NCBI RefSeq assembly: GCF_002858935.1
Contig: NZ_PJRT01000029.1
Span: forward strand, 1 to 64,000
Source: Pantoea endophytica
GTDB lineage: Bacteria > Pseudomonadota > Gammaproteobacteria > Enterobacterales > Enterobacteriaceae
Direction: 5' to 3'
DNA length: 64,000 bases
Program-made: the position numbers and the translations under genes
The notes under the pieces: generated by a model
What the model saw: only the letters and a program-made list of their open reading frames with translations
Databases searched by the model: none
What the model was told of the DNA's origin: nothing
In this document: in pieces, positions 50,425 through 60,174 of the stretch
How positions within the stretch are numbered: the stretch's first letter is position 1
Layout of the letters: the number at the start of each line of letters is the position of its first letter

Positions 50425-52136
50425 GTGGCGGTTTCCGTGGTGGGGCGCAGCGGGGCAGGCAGCCGCTGGCCATTCTTGCTAAGCGTAAAGGCGATTTCCG
50501 TGCCGGGATGATGGCGGGTGATGACCAAGCCCTGGCCGGAGAGCAGCTTAACGCGATGATGCACATTCAGCAGACCAATTTTGTTGCCGGGCATCTCGTT
50601 TCGCGCCACGCGGCTCATCACATCATCGCTGATGCCATCACCGGTATCGCGCACCGCAACGCGCACCCGATCGCCTAAATCCTTCACGCTCAGCGTCACT
50701 ACGCCTTTGCCGCGGCAAGGCTGAATGCCGTGCACAATGGCGTTCTCTACCAGCGGCTGAATCAGCAGGCTGGGCAGCGTGAAGTGCAGATCTTCATCCA
50801 CGTCATAAATCATCGACAGCTTATCGCCGAAACGCGCCTGCTCAATCGCGATGTAATCCTTCACCTGCCACAACTCTTTCTTGATATCGATAAGCTCGTC
50901 ATCGTTGAGTTCGAGGTTGTAACGCAGATAACGTGACAAATTGATCACCAACTGGCGCGCGGTGTCCGGATTAAGGCGAATCGAAGAGGAAATAGCATTC
51001 AGGGCGTTAAACAGGAAATGCGGGTTAATTTTGCTCTGCAGTGCGCGCAATTCTGCCTTGTTCGCCATCTCACGCAGCTGTTCAGCCCGCGAGACTTCCA
51101 ACTGGGTGGAGATGATTTGCGACAGCCCAATCGCCATCTCTTTCAGCGACCCGGTGATGCGATGCGCACGGCGATAATAGATTTTTAGCGTGCCTGTCAC
51201 TTCCCCTTTTTCCCAAAGGGGAATAACCAGCATCGAGTGAATATCTTTGGTGCGATGTGCCTCGTCGTTGTTTTTAATAATAATTTTACCGCTGGCGATC
51301 GCCTGCGCGGTGGTCGGGCTGATGGCATCATCGCCGTTGTGATAGTTCTGCTCGCCGTAGCCGACGTAAGCGAGAATCTGTTTGTTATTGGTGATGGCGA
51401 CCGCATCGGCGTGAATGTCGGTGCGGATGATATCGCACACTTTATGCAGCGACTGGCTATCAACCTGGCGAAACAGCGGCAATGTTTTGTTGGCGATCTC
51501 CAGCGCAAGCTTGGCCTGACGCGCCGCAATCGCCTCTTTTTCACCTTCGACGCTCTGCACCAGCAGCACGATTAAACCGATGCTTGAGGCGCCCAGAATC
51601 ATCGGTAGCGCAATTTCGGACACAATCGCCAGTCCCAGCGTCATCGGCTTGGCCCACAGCACAATCAGCAGCATGGTCAGGCTTTCGCACAACATGCCGC
51701 CAAGAATACCGGCGCGCCAGCGCTGCTCTTTATTCACCCGGCGGTTGATCACGCCCGAAGCGATACCGGCAATGATGCTGGTGAGCAGGCAAGGCACCGC
51801 CGTGACGCCATCCATATCAATTAGATAGCGATGCAAACCGGCAATCACGCCGGTGGCGATGCCTACCCACGGACCAAACAGAATGCCGCCGGACATCACC
51901 GCAATCACGCGCACATTGAGCAGCGAGCCGTCGACGTTAATGCCTGACCAGGTGCTGAACAGCGCAAACAGCGAGAATATTGCCGTCACCACCAGTTTTT
52001 CGCGCACCGAATGCTCATCTTTTTGCAACAGCTGACGAAACACCCGCGTGCGCGTGAGGAAGAACAGACAGATCAGCATCAGCGCCGCGCGGTCAAAAAC
52101 CGCCAGCAGCATGTCGAAGTGGGAAGGCAAGGGCAT
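50421..52136 (-). CDS. ypdA: LytS-type sensor kinase YpdA
   Basis: The 571-residue kinase has an N-terminal multi-span 5TMR-LYT domain (~1-205), a GAF domain (~225-350) and a LytS-type kinase with the H-box [18 protein letters not shown] and an ATPase N-box near [14 protein letters not shown]. In E. coli YpdA responds to external pyruvate. It forms an operon with ypdB; the ypdC gene that follows in E. coli is absent. Confidence 0.95.
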   Translation of the reverse strand: MPLPSHFDMLLAVFDRAALMLICLFFLTRTRVFRQLLQKDEHSVREKLVVTAIFSLFALFSTWSGINVDGSLLNVRVIAVMSGGILFGPWVGIATGVIAGLHRYLIDMDGVTAVPCLLTSIIAGIASGVINRRVNKEQRWRAGILGGMLCESLTMLLIVLWAKPMTLGLAIVSEIALPMILGASSIGLIVLLVQSVEGEKEAIAARQAKLALEIANKTLPLFRQVDSQSLHKVCDIIRTDIHADAVAITNNKQILAYVGYGEQNYHNGDDAISPTTAQAIASGKIIIKNNDEAHRTKDIHSMLVIPLWEKGEVTGTLKIYYRRAHRITGSLKEMAIGLSQIISTQLEVSRAEQLREMANKAELRALQSKINPHFLFNALNAISSSIRLNPDTARQLVINLSRYLRYNLELNDDELIDIKKELWQVKDYIAIEQARFGDKLSMIYDVDEDLHFTLPSLLIQPLVENAIVHGIQPCRGKGVVTLSVKDLGDRVRVAVRDTGDGISDDVMSRVARNEMPGNKIGLLNVHHRVKLLSGQGLVITRHHPGTEIAFTLSKNGQRLPAPLRPTTETAT

Positions 52137-52531
52137 CTCTCAGGCAAGAAACGGGAGGCTATGATAAAAAATGTGGTCACGATCCGCCAGCCTCACAGCA
52201 ATCTGCAGACCTTTCTCGTAGCCGGGATCAATTTTGAGCATGCCTGGTCGCCATAAATGACCTAATGCTTGTCAGTTAAGACATGAAAACCCTTAATTAC
52301 CGCGAGCACACATTGTAGCGGCGCAATTCATTGCGCGATAAATCGCGCCGCTACGGAATATGCGGTGATTTGATTAGGTGCTTAACTGATCGGCATTACG
52401 CCATAAATGGCGACCTCTGCCAAAAGAGGAAAACTTGAGTAACAAAAAGAGGATTAGCGAAAGCGTGCGCCGATCGCTGGTTGTCAATACGCCGGTTTGC
52501 TATGTTGCCGGATAAAAAGGGGAACTCAGCC
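52137..52531. other. Intergenic region between ypdA and the acetyltransferase (395 bp)
   Basis: It holds the ypdA leader, the second palindromic repeat at 52315-52354 and the promoter region of the acetyltransferase gene. No gene of its own is visible. Confidence 0.6.
52315..52354. repeat. Palindromic intergenic repeat, copy 2
   Basis: GTAGCGGCGC and GCGCCGCTAC form a 10-bp outer stem, with the hairpins GCGCAATTCATTGCGC and GCGATAAATCGC inside. The same half-units occur at 16341-16413. Confidence 0.8.
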
Positions 52532-53056
52532 ATGCAATTACTCACGCCACGTTTGTCCCTCAGTCGGCTTCAACCTGAAGACTGGCGGATTTTCAAAGCG
52601 GTACATCAGGACCGCGCAACCATGACGTGGGTCAGTGAAATCCCGGATGAAAACGATATTCGTCAACGCTTTACTGAGCGTCTGGCGCCGTGGCAGGCGA
52701 GCAGTTTTCATATGCTGTGTCTGGTGGCGCGCATCCGGGAAACCGGCGAGCCGATTGGCCTGTTTGGCTGCAGCGCCGAGTGGCATCCTTATCGTCAGGC
52801 CGAAGTGGGTTACATGCTGCGCGCGGCGTTTACCGGAATGGGTTATGGCAGTGAAGCGCTCGACGCGCTGTGCCAGTTTTTGCTACAGGCAGAATTTCAT
52901 AAGCTGAAAGCGATGGTGATTGAGGGGAATTGGCCGTCGCGCCGCATTCTTGAGAAGAATGGTTTCGTCCTTGAGGGTACGCTGCGGGATAATTATCTGC
53001 TAAACGGCCAATGGGTAAGCGATTGGGTGTTTGGCCGCCTGAATCCGCAACATTAA
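52532..53056 (+). CDS. RimJ/RimL-type GNAT acetyltransferase
   Basis: ATG at 52532 (MQLLTPRLSLSRLQPEDW) after AAGGGG gives 174 residues; an upstream ATG at 52481 lacks a good site. The acetyl-CoA motif FTGMGYGSEALDALCQFL and the C-terminal WPSRRILEKNGFVLEGTLRD are typical of RimL-like enzymes that acetylate N-termini or small amines. The substrate is unknown. Confidence 0.85.
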   Translation: MQLLTPRLSLSRLQPEDWRIFKAVHQDRATMTWVSEIPDENDIRQRFTERLAPWQASSFHMLCLVARIRETGEPIGLFGCSAEWHPYRQAEVGYMLRAAFTGMGYGSEALDALCQFLLQAEFHKLKAMVIEGNWPSRRILEKNGFVLEGTLRDNYLLNGQWVSDWVFGRLNPQH

Positions 53057-53174
53057 AAAAATTTCCGTCTGCTCTCGACAATCTTGTTATCAGCGCGTTA
53101 TGTTCTTGGTGCGGTCACCACAGTGACCCACGTCGCTCGGACGGTCCGGGCGCTTACGTAAACCAGAGGACATC

Positions 53175-54413
53175 ATGGCTGATAACAGCACACCCCGTCG
53201 TTTCTCGCGTATTGAACGCCTTCCCCCGTATGTTTTTAACATTACCGCTGAATTGAAGATGGCTGCGCGTCGGCGCGGCGAAGACATCATCGATTTTTCG
53301 ATGGGCAACCCGGATGGCCCCACGCCGCCGCATATCGTCGAAAAACTCTGCCAGGTGGCGCAGCGCGAAGACACGCACGGTTACTCAACCTCGAAAGGTA
53401 TTCCCCGTTTGCGTCGCGCGATTTCGCGCTGGTACGCAGACCGTTATCAGGTAGAGATCGATCCGGAATCGGAAGCGATTGTCACCATCGGCTCCAAAGA
53501 GGGTTTGGCGCACTTGATGCTGGCCACGCTCGATCACGGCGACACCGTGCTGGTGCCGAACCCCAGCTATCCGATTCACATTTACGGCGCGGTCATTGCT
53601 GGCGCGCAGGTGCGTTCTGTTCCGTTGGTAGCGGGCGTTGATTTCTTCAACGAGCTGGAGCGGGCGATTCGCGAAAGCTATCCCAAACCGAAAATGATGA
53701 TTCTCGGCTTCCCGTCGAACCCTACAGCGCAATGCGTTGAGCTCGACTTCTTTGAGCGCGTCATCGCGCTGGCGAAGCAGTACAACGTGCTGGTCATCCA
53801 TGATCTCGCCTACGCTGATATCACCTACGATGGCTGGAAAGCGCCGTCGATTATGCAGGTGCCAGGCGCGCGTGATGTGGCGGTAGAATTCTTTACCCTG
53901 TCGAAAAGCTACAACATGGCGGGCTGGCGCATCGGCTTTATGGTCGGTAACAAAGAGCTGGTCTCCGCGCTGGCGCGCATCAAAAGTTATCACGATTACG
54001 GCACCTTCACGCCACTGCAGGTCGCAGCGATTGCGGCGCTGGAAGGCGATCAACAGTGCGTGCGCGATATCGCTGAACAGTACAAACGCCGCCGCGATGT
54101 GCTGGTGAAAGGCCTGCACGAAGCGGGCTGGATGGTCGATCTGCCGAAGGCGTCGATGTACGTCTGGGCGAAAATTCCCGATCACTACGCGCATCTTGGC
54201 TCACTGGAGTTTGCCAAATTACTGATGCAGGAGGCCAAAGTGTGCGTCTCGCCGGGCATCGGTTTCGGTGATTACGGGGATACCCACGTGCGTTTCGCGC
54301 TGATTGAAAACAGCGATCGTATTCGTCAGGCGGTGCGGGGGATTAAATCGATGTTCCGTGCCGATGGCATTTTGCCGGGAACGGTGAAAGCGCTGGAAGA
54401 AGAAGAGGAATAA
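53175..54413 (+). CDS. alaC: Glutamate-pyruvate aminotransferase AlaC
   Basis: AlaC makes alanine from pyruvate and glutamate. The 412-residue PLP enzyme has the PLP lysine in [15 protein letters not shown], the [12 protein letters not shown] block and the conserved start [18 protein letters not shown]. It is the major alanine aminotransferase in E. coli along with AlaA. It neighbours ypdAB as in E. coli. Confidence 0.96.
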   Translation: MADNSTPRRFSRIERLPPYVFNITAELKMAARRRGEDIIDFSMGNPDGPTPPHIVEKLCQVAQREDTHGYSTSKGIPRLRRAISRWYADRYQVEIDPESEAIVTIGSKEGLAHLMLATLDHGDTVLVPNPSYPIHIYGAVIAGAQVRSVPLVAGVDFFNELERAIRESYPKPKMMILGFPSNPTAQCVELDFFERVIALAKQYNVLVIHDLAYADITYDGWKAPSIMQVPGARDVAVEFFTLSKSYNMAGWRIGFMVGNKELVSALARIKSYHDYGTFTPLQVAAIAALEGDQQCVRDIAEQYKRRRDVLVKGLHEAGWMVDLPKASMYVWAKIPDHYAHLGSLEFAKLLMQEAKVCVSPGIGFGDYGDTHVRFALIENSDRIRQAVRGIKSMFRADGILPGTVKALEEEEE

Positions 54414-54422
54414 CCATTAAGT

Positions 54423-54443
54423 GGGGCGACTCAGCGTCGCCCC
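54423..54443. terminator. Terminator between alaC and ypdK
   Basis: GGGGCGAC and GTCGCCCC form an 8-bp perfect stem with a five-base loop; there is no clear T-run, so strength is uncertain. Confidence 0.55.
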
Positions 54444-54454
54444 GCCTGGCGGCT

Positions 54455-54526
54455 CTACAGCATCAGTACAAAAGTACCGACCCAAAGCAACAGGAAGAAA
54501 GAAATTCCCATCAAAGCGTATCTCAC
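54455..54526 (-). CDS. ypdK: Small membrane protein YpdK (23 residues)
   Basis: On the minus strand a GTG at 54526 opens a 23-codon frame beginning MRYALMGISFFLLLWVGTF, with GAGGAG seven bases upstream. The product is a single hydrophobic span. It closely resembles E. coli YpdK (as I recall, MKYFFMGISFMVIVWAGTF...), which also lies just downstream of alaC on the opposite strand. The function is unknown. Confidence 0.88.
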   Translation of the reverse strand: MRYALMGISFFLLLWVGTFVLML

Positions 54527-54728
54527 AAAACAACTCCTCTGAGCGGCTACCCGGCGGGCGATCCCAAACCCGCGTAACCCGAACAGAATAAGAGAAAGGT
54601 GGAGTTCATCATAGCTACACGCTTTCTTCTCAGGTCGCTCCAGGCAAGCCCGAAACAGGATCGAGGGCTAATTTACGCGGATTTGTCCCAAAAATAAATA
54701 GGCCGCTTCTGAGATATTGCTCACATTT

Positions 54729-55757
54729 TCAGCGGGTCTCAATCTCCGGTATCGCCGACATTCCCACGCGCAGTTTGGCCAGATCCGGCTGGTTCTCATC
54801 GAGCACAATTTTCACCGGTAAACGCTGTACCACTTTGGTGTAATTGCCGGTGGCGTTGTCCGGCGAAATGGCGGAAAAGGTCGCGCCCGTCGCCGGAGCG
54901 ATGCTGTCGACGCGGCCGCTAAATACCTTGCCCGGCAAGGCATCCACCTTCACGCTCACTTTCTGCCCTTGCTGCACATCCGCCAGCTGCGTTTCCAGAT
55001 AATTAGCGGTGATATAGGTTTGCTGCAGCGGCACCACCGCCAGCAAACGCGTGCCTGCGCTAACGTAGGCGCCGAGGCGCACCGAACGCTGACCGACCAT
55101 GCCATCCACCGGCGCCACAATCCGCGTGTAGGAAAGATTGAGCTGCGCCTGATCGACGCTGGCCTGCGCGGCAGCGACATCGGCAGCGGCCTGACGCACC
55201 GCAGCTTGTAGCACGCCAACTTGCTTGACGGCGGAAGCTAGCGCCGCTTCGCTCTGGCGGACGGTAGCCGAAGCGGATCGCTGCGTTGAGTTGGCTTTTT
55301 GCTGATCGTCTGCGGCGATGGTGCCACTTTTATACAGCTGGTTGTAACGCGCGGCGCTTTGTCCGGCGTACTGCGCTGAAGCCTGGCTCGCCGCTAACGT
55401 GGCCTTCGCCTGGTCGATAGTGGATTGCTGCTGTTCCAGCTGCGCCTGGCTACTCAAACGCTTCGCCTCGCTGACCTGCAAATTGGCCTGCGCGGTCTCT
55501 AACGCCACACGGTAATCGCGATCGTCGAGTGTCGCCAGTAGTTCGCCGGCCTTCACGCGCTGGTTGTCTTGCACGTTGACGCTGGCGATGTAGCCGGAAA
55601 CTTTCGGTGCAACCAGCGTGTAATCGGCATTCACGTAGGCATCGGTGGTGCGGTGATCGTTGCCGGTCATTGATGACCAGACAAAAAAAGCCATCGCTAA
55701 TAACACCAGTAATAAGGCGCTCAACAGCACCGTTCTCTTCAAAGCAAAAGCTTGCAT
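54729..55757 (-). CDS. EmrA/HlyD-type membrane fusion protein of an efflux pump
   Basis: ATG at 55757 (MQAFALKRTVLLSALL) gives 342 residues. It has one N-terminal membrane span (~10-28), a barrel-sandwich/lipoyl region split by a long alanine- and glutamine-rich coiled-coil hairpin (~85-200), and SYTRIVAPVDGMVGQRSVRLG. It links the inner-membrane MFS pump to an outer-membrane channel. It lies 5 nt after the pump gene. Confidence 0.9.
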   Translation of the reverse strand: MQAFALKRTVLLSALLLVLLAMAFFVWSSMTGNDHRTTDAYVNADYTLVAPKVSGYIASVNVQDNQRVKAGELLATLDDRDYRVALETAQANLQVSEAKRLSSQAQLEQQQSTIDQAKATLAASQASAQYAGQSAARYNQLYKSGTIAADDQQKANSTQRSASATVRQSEAALASAVKQVGVLQAAVRQAAADVAAAQASVDQAQLNLSYTRIVAPVDGMVGQRSVRLGAYVSAGTRLLAVVPLQQTYITANYLETQLADVQQGQKVSVKVDALPGKVFSGRVDSIAPATGATFSAISPDNATGNYTKVVQRLPVKIVLDENQPDLAKLRVGMSAIPEIETR

Positions 55758-55762
55758 ATCAA

Positions 55763-57364
55763 TTATCTCGACGTCGTCGTAACAGGTTGAATCAGTGTTT
55801 GTGGTGGCCACACGCGTTTTGGCAACCAGGCGGTTAACAGTAAAAGCAGGGCGGCGAAGGCAATCAGCATCTGGTAGCAATCACTCAGGCTCAGCACCAT
55901 CGCCTGCTGTTTCAGCAAGGTGGCGAAGCCGCTGAGGTTTTCCGCGCTGCTGACGCTGCCGTCCGGCAGCAACGGCACGCTGCTGCTGGATTGTGCGCTG
56001 TTCGGCGCCGTCATCAGCCATGAACGGCTGGCGGCGCTATCGACCAGCACGTTGGAGTGGAATTTTTCACGGTGGCTGATAAACCATTCCACCAGCGTGC
56101 TGGCGGCGATGCTGGAGAAACCGCGCACCGTGTTGAACATCGCCGAGGCAAAGGGGCCTTCTGGGGGTGCAACCACGCTGGTGGCACTCATCAGCACCGG
56201 CAAAATCACCATGGGCTGGCCGAACGCCTGCAAAATCTGAATCAGCCAGAAATTCTGCCGCGCCCAATCGGTGGTGATGTGCATGCCCATCAGGCAGGAC
56301 GTCACCAACAGCGCTACGCCCGCTGTCAACATCCAGCGGCAATCCACCCAGCGAATATTCAGCAGCGCGGCAACAAAAGGCGCGATCAGCAACTGCGGCA
56401 ATCCGATGGTCAACGCCAGCGGGGCGAACTGCAGCGTGCGGAAGCCTTGCACCTGCGCCAGATAGGCCGACGGCAGCGCCGAACCTGACAGCGACAGAAT
56501 CAGCACGCCCGCCAGCACCAGCAAGCCGTGCGCGAGATTGCGCCGCCCCAGCATTTGCAATTTGAACAGCGGCAGCGGGTGAAACCATTCATTAATAAAG
56601 AACACAGTCAGCAACGCCAGCGCGCTGAATAATAAGCCGCAGAATAACGGCGATTCGAGCCAGTCGAGTCGTTCGCCCTGCGTCAGCGCCAGAATCAACA
56701 GCGCCATACCGGAGCAGCCGGTCAGCATGCCGAACAGGTCGATCTGTTTAAAACGCTCAAGGCGCAGCGGATCCTGCGGCAAACCCCAGCTAATCAGCAG
56801 CATGGCAATCAGCATGGCGGGCACCACTTGCCAGAAGACAAACAGCCAGCTGACGTCATCGGTCCAGAACGCCGCCAGCGAAGCGGCCATATTCGGACCG
56901 AAAGTGGCGGTCAGCGCATATCCGGCTAAACCGTATAATTTGATCGGCGGCGGAAGAAAGCGCAGCGCAACGGTCATCAGCATTGGCGGCAGCGCGCCGC
57001 CAAATAACCCCTGCACCACGCGCAAGGCGATAAACAGCGTGGCGTTAGGCATCAGCGGCAGCAGCAGACCGCTCAGCATAAAACCAGCGGAGACGGTGAG
57101 CGCAAAGCGGCGCAGCGAAAAGGTGACGGCGAACCAGGGCGCAATCATCATTGCCGCCACTTCAGCGGCCTGATACGCGGAGATGATCCAGCTGCCTTGA
57201 TCGTAACTGATGCCGATGGCAGCGCGGATATCGGCTAACGCGATATCAGTGACGCGATCGTTTAATCCCGATGTGAGCGCGGCAATCAGCACGCCAACCA
57301 ATCCCAGCGCCAGGCGCAGAGTAAACGGATGGGGGGCCGGAGCCGCAATGGGCTGGGCGTTCAT
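55763..57364 (-). CDS. EmrB-type MFS efflux transporter (DHA2, 14 spans)
   Basis: ATG at 57364 (MNAQPIAAPAPHPFTLRLA) with GAGAAG upstream gives 533 residues. About 14 hydrophobic segments are present, with DQGSWIISAYQAAEVAAM and RVVQGLFGGALPPMLM typical of the DHA2 drug/proton antiporters. The substrate is unknown. It is divergent from an IclR regulator across a region with a duplicated operator-like palindrome. Confidence 0.9.
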   Translation of the reverse strand: MNAQPIAAPAPHPFTLRLALGLVGVLIAALTSGLNDRVTDIALADIRAAIGISYDQGSWIISAYQAAEVAAMMIAPWFAVTFSLRRFALTVSAGFMLSGLLLPLMPNATLFIALRVVQGLFGGALPPMLMTVALRFLPPPIKLYGLAGYALTATFGPNMAASLAAFWTDDVSWLFVFWQVVPAMLIAMLLISWGLPQDPLRLERFKQIDLFGMLTGCSGMALLILALTQGERLDWLESPLFCGLLFSALALLTVFFINEWFHPLPLFKLQMLGRRNLAHGLLVLAGVLILSLSGSALPSAYLAQVQGFRTLQFAPLALTIGLPQLLIAPFVAALLNIRWVDCRWMLTAGVALLVTSCLMGMHITTDWARQNFWLIQILQAFGQPMVILPVLMSATSVVAPPEGPFASAMFNTVRGFSSIAASTLVEWFISHREKFHSNVLVDSAASRSWLMTAPNSAQSSSSVPLLPDGSVSSAENLSGFATLLKQQAMVLSLSDCYQMLIAFAALLLLLTAWLPKRVWPPQTLIQPVTTTSR

Positions 57365-57394
57365 AGCAGGCTTCTCGTTATGATGTTGATGCAG

Positions 57395-57414
57395 TGTATT
57401 GCGATGTGATACAG
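57395..57414. promoter_or_regulatory. Operator-like repeat, copy 1 (upstream of efflux pair)
   Basis: TGTATTGCGATGTGATACAG contains TGTAT and ATACA arms. It matches the copy at 57439-57458 in 19 of 20 bases; the copies are 44 bp apart. It lies 31 bp from the pump start, so binding there could repress. Confidence 0.65.
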
Positions 57415-57438
57415 ATGGCATCTTACATATCGATATGC

Positions 57439-57458
57439 TGTATTGCAATGTGATACAG
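57439..57458. promoter_or_regulatory. Operator-like repeat, copy 2
   Basis: TGTATTGCAATGTGATACAG is the second copy, 57 bp from the chosen start of the IclR gene. The position between two divergent genes suggests autoregulation plus pump control by the IclR protein. Confidence 0.65.
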
Positions 57459-57514
57459 GGTGTAAAAGTGCGATCATTCGCGTTAAAGTAGGGCAGGCCA
57501 AAAAGGAACGCATC

Positions 57515-58300
57515 ATGGTTGAACTTCCCTCAAGCCGTGAGGATGAAAAAGCGGGTGGCATTCAGGTCATCGCGCGTGCGGCAAAAATTCTGAACGCGCT
57601 GGGTGAGCATCCCGGCGGCATGAGTTTAGGTGAAATTGCGCAGGTGGTTGATCTGCCGCGCTCGACGGTGCAGCGCATTATTGGTGCGCTGGACAGCGCA
57701 CAGCTGGTGCGCAGCAGTGGTGCCGGCGGGTTACGTCTTGGTCCGGCGCTGCTCAAGCTGATCTCCAGCGTGCACAGCGACGTGGTGGAAATCGTGCGTC
57801 CATTCCTCGAACAACTCTCTGCAGAGATTAATGAAACGGTATCGCTGGCGCGGGCCAGCGGCACGCAGCTGGCTATCGTGCATTATGTGGTGGCCTCGCG
57901 CGAACTGCGCGTGGTGCCGCGCATCGGGCTGAATTTGCCGCTTTACAGCACATCGGGCGGCCGCGCGTTGCTGGCGCTGGAGAGCGATGAAGATGTGCGC
58001 GTGATGGTGGGCGAAGCCTATAAAGAGTTAACCGAGATGACGGTGAAAACGCTGCCGCAATTGCTGGAGCTGATTGCCGAGGTACGCGCCAGCGGATTGG
58101 CGATCGATCGCGGTGAGACGCTGGAGGGCATTTCGACCATAGCGGTCGCCATTGATACGCTGTTTGGCCGCTTCTCCATCTCATTACTGGTGCCGACCGC
58201 GCGTTTTCATAAGCAGGAAGCGCATTATCGTGAGCAAATCATCAAGTGCAAAGACGCCTTGATTCGTGAAATTGGCAAAATGACCGCTGTGGAAGGATAA
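57515..58300 (+). CDS. IclR-family transcriptional regulator
   Basis: ATG at 57515 with AAGGA upstream gives 261 residues. A helix-turn-helix (GGMSLGEIAQVVDLPRSTVQ) near residues 30-60 precedes the ligand-binding domain (RVVPRIGLNLPLYSTSGGRA, GLAIDRGETLEGISTIAVAI). It probably controls the divergent efflux pair. The universal stress gene follows after 7 nt, so the two are likely in one transcript. Confidence 0.9.
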   Translation: MVELPSSREDEKAGGIQVIARAAKILNALGEHPGGMSLGEIAQVVDLPRSTVQRIIGALDSAQLVRSSGAGGLRLGPALLKLISSVHSDVVEIVRPFLEQLSAEINETVSLARASGTQLAIVHYVVASRELRVVPRIGLNLPLYSTSGGRALLALESDEDVRVMVGEAYKELTEMTVKTLPQLLELIAEVRASGLAIDRGETLEGISTIAVAIDTLFGRFSISLLVPTARFHKQEAHYREQIIKCKDALIREIGKMTAVEG

Positions 58301-58307
58301 CCAACTG

Positions 58308-58760
58308 ATGAAAACCTTGCTGATGGCCATCGATAACTCTCCGGTGGCGGAAAAAGTGATTGCGTTGACCATTGAACAAGCGCTGGCGCATCAGGCACAG
58401 GTCACGGTGCTGTGCTGCGTTGATCCCGCATACTCCTCCTGTAATCAACCGATAGAGATTGATGCCGGTGAAGATCCGGATGATTTTGTGGCGGCGAAAG
58501 ATGAACAGAACACCGCCGAAATGGTGGTGCGCCACGCGCTGGCGCCGCTTTTGCGTGCGGGCGTGGCGGCAAAGGGTTTGATTCTGGCGGGGGAAGCGGC
58601 GGAAACCATTGTGGCGCAATCCACACTTTTGCATGCCAGCATGATCATTATGGGACGCCGTCATCTGTCGCCGTTTAATCGTCTGCTGAAAGGTTCGGTC
58701 AGCGCTGCGGTGATTGAGCGCGCCAATTGCCCCGTTTTAATTGATGTGCGTAAGGATTAA
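58308..58760 (+). CDS. Universal stress protein (UspA family)
   Basis: The 150-residue protein has the Usp fold with the start MKTLLMAIDNSPVAEKVI and the C-terminal nucleotide-binding motif MGRRHLSPFNRLLKGSVS. The role is not specific. It sits between the regulator and an unknown membrane protein, all in one direction. Confidence 0.9.
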   Translation: MKTLLMAIDNSPVAEKVIALTIEQALAHQAQVTVLCCVDPAYSSCNQPIEIDAGEDPDDFVAAKDEQNTAEMVVRHALAPLLRAGVAAKGLILAGEAAETIVAQSTLLHASMIIMGRRHLSPFNRLLKGSVSAAVIERANCPVLIDVRKD

Positions 58761-58769
58761 CCCCGCTCG

Positions 58770-59573
58770 ATGCTCTCGCTTTTTCCGATTACGCTAGCGG
58801 CGTTCGCGCTGCTGGCGATCATTATTATTCTGCTGGTGCGCACCACCTCGCTGCGACTGTGGCAAGGCGTGCTGTTATTTATCTTGCCGCTAATACTGGC
58901 GAATTTACTGTGGTTCAGCTGGCTTCATCCACGTCAGGAGCGGCAGGCGCTGATGGAAGAGGTCGCAACCCAACTCAGCCTTGCGCCCGGTTATCGTCTG
59001 CTAAAAATTCAGGAACCCGCATTGTGGCAGTTGCTTAATCGCGAGCTGCTGCATAAACGGCTGGAAGGTGTGCCCGCCAATCAGGCGCTGGGGGATATGC
59101 GCGGCTGGTTGATGGATCTGGTTAATCAGCGTCTGACGCGCGCCAGCGATGCGGCGATCATTGATTACATCCGCGTCTCGGTCGAGGAAATGCGGGCGTT
59201 GCAGCAGCAGGAACCGCAGCGCTGCTTCCGTTTCCTCTATCCGCAGGTGAATGGCGGCGTCAATTTGCAACAGGTGCTGTCACCGGAACTGAATCAGCGC
59301 GATGCGCAAGCACTCGAAACGCTGCTGCAGCAAAGTACCGGCAATGAACAGCCGCTGGATCAGGCTGCGGCGCAGCGCGATTTACAAAGCGTGGTGGAAA
59401 AACTGTATGGCAAGTGGGGCGATAGGCTGCAACAGCTGAATATGCCGGCGGATACCGCGGTTGATCGCGGCGCAATGTGCGCGATGTCGATTGATCTCTA
59501 CAGCGGCATTCTCGCATTGCCTGACAAACAAGCGGCCAATCTTTTACGTAAGATGGTCAGCCTTACCGGTTAG
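58770..59573 (+). CDS. Unknown protein with two N-terminal membrane spans
   Basis: I do not recognise this 267-residue protein. Two hydrophobic segments (~4-25 and ~31-51) lead into a soluble helical domain rich in Gln and Leu (QALMEEVATQL, LQQQEPQRC, LEQLLQQ-type stretches). Two cysteines are present (in RCFRF and AMCAMS). It lies 9 nt after the stress gene. It may be anchored to the inner membrane and act with the neighbours, but there is no evidence on function. Confidence 0.75.
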   Translation: MLSLFPITLAAFALLAIIIILLVRTTSLRLWQGVLLFILPLILANLLWFSWLHPRQERQALMEEVATQLSLAPGYRLLKIQEPALWQLLNRELLHKRLEGVPANQALGDMRGWLMDLVNQRLTRASDAAIIDYIRVSVEEMRALQQQEPQRCFRFLYPQVNGGVNLQQVLSPELNQRDAQALETLLQQSTGNEQPLDQAAAQRDLQSVVEKLYGKWGDRLQQLNMPADTAVDRGAMCAMSIDLYSGILALPDKQAANLLRKMVSLTG

Positions 59574-59578
59574 CAGGC

Positions 59579-59603
59579 AAAAAAAAGCCCGCTCAGCGCG
59601 GGC
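59579..59603 (-). terminator. Hairpin with minus-strand U-run
   Basis: GCCCGC (59587-59592) and GCGGGC (59598-59603) form a short stem with A8 to its left, so the U-run exists only in minus-strand RNA. No minus-strand gene ends here; it may stop antisense transcription. Confidence 0.55.
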
Positions 59604-59824
59604 ATGAAGGTCATTATCAGTATGTTTATTATTAATTCACCTGGTGTGGTGCAGACTTCGTTTTGTCTGAACAGATAATCGCACCCTTACCTTGATAAGT
59701 GAAACCGTTTGGTTTTATCGATTTGATTGGCGAAAGCTTCACTAATCCCGGACATTTCGCGCTTTATTCCTATAGATAAGCGCGGCGTTGCCTTTTAGAC
59801 TGCAACGCTCAAGAGGAAACCCTA

Positions 59825-60106
59825 ATGAAAAAAATGCTTATTAGCGCATTGGCGCTTTTTATGTTGGCGGGTTGTAGCGTCAGCAAACCAGGAGGATTTG
59901 AGCGTGTCGATGAAGATACCAGCTCAAATACCGTGCAGTATCGTTACGATCCGCACACGCTGAATAAAGACGCAATGGAGATCGACCTTGCGAATTATTG
60001 CAGTCAGCGTGGATTTGATAAGGTGGAATCACTGCCGTCGCAAAATAGCCATTTGCCCGGACTAAAGAAAGCCTGGTATCAATGTAATTACGCGGTAAAA
60101 AGCTAA
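59825..60106 (+). CDS. Small lipoprotein of unknown function
   Basis: The 93-residue product has a lipoprotein signal (MKKMLISALALFMLAGCS, lipobox LAGC, Cys17). The mature part is ~77 residues with two cysteines (YCSQRGF and WYQCNYAV) that could form a disulfide. I do not recognise the family. A terminator follows. Confidence 0.8.
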   Translation: MKKMLISALALFMLAGCSVSKPGGFERVDEDTSSNTVQYRYDPHTLNKDAMEIDLANYCSQRGFDKVESLPSQNSHLPGLKKAWYQCNYAVKS

Positions 60107-60113
60107 AAAAATA

Positions 60114-60139
60114 GGGCGGGATAATTTCCCGCCCTTTTT
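60114..60139 (+). terminator. Terminator after the lipoprotein gene
   Basis: GGGCGGGA and TCCCGCCC form an 8-bp stem with a five-base loop, then T5ATTTT. Confidence 0.9.
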
Positions 60140-60174
60140 ATTTTCTTATTATTTGCTGTGTGTGCTTTGCCCAA

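Noticed and set aside
53385..54194. A 269-codon open frame antisense to alaC
   Set aside because: alaC is certain by conserved motifs; the antisense frame is rich in Arg, His and Gln in the way typical of shadows.
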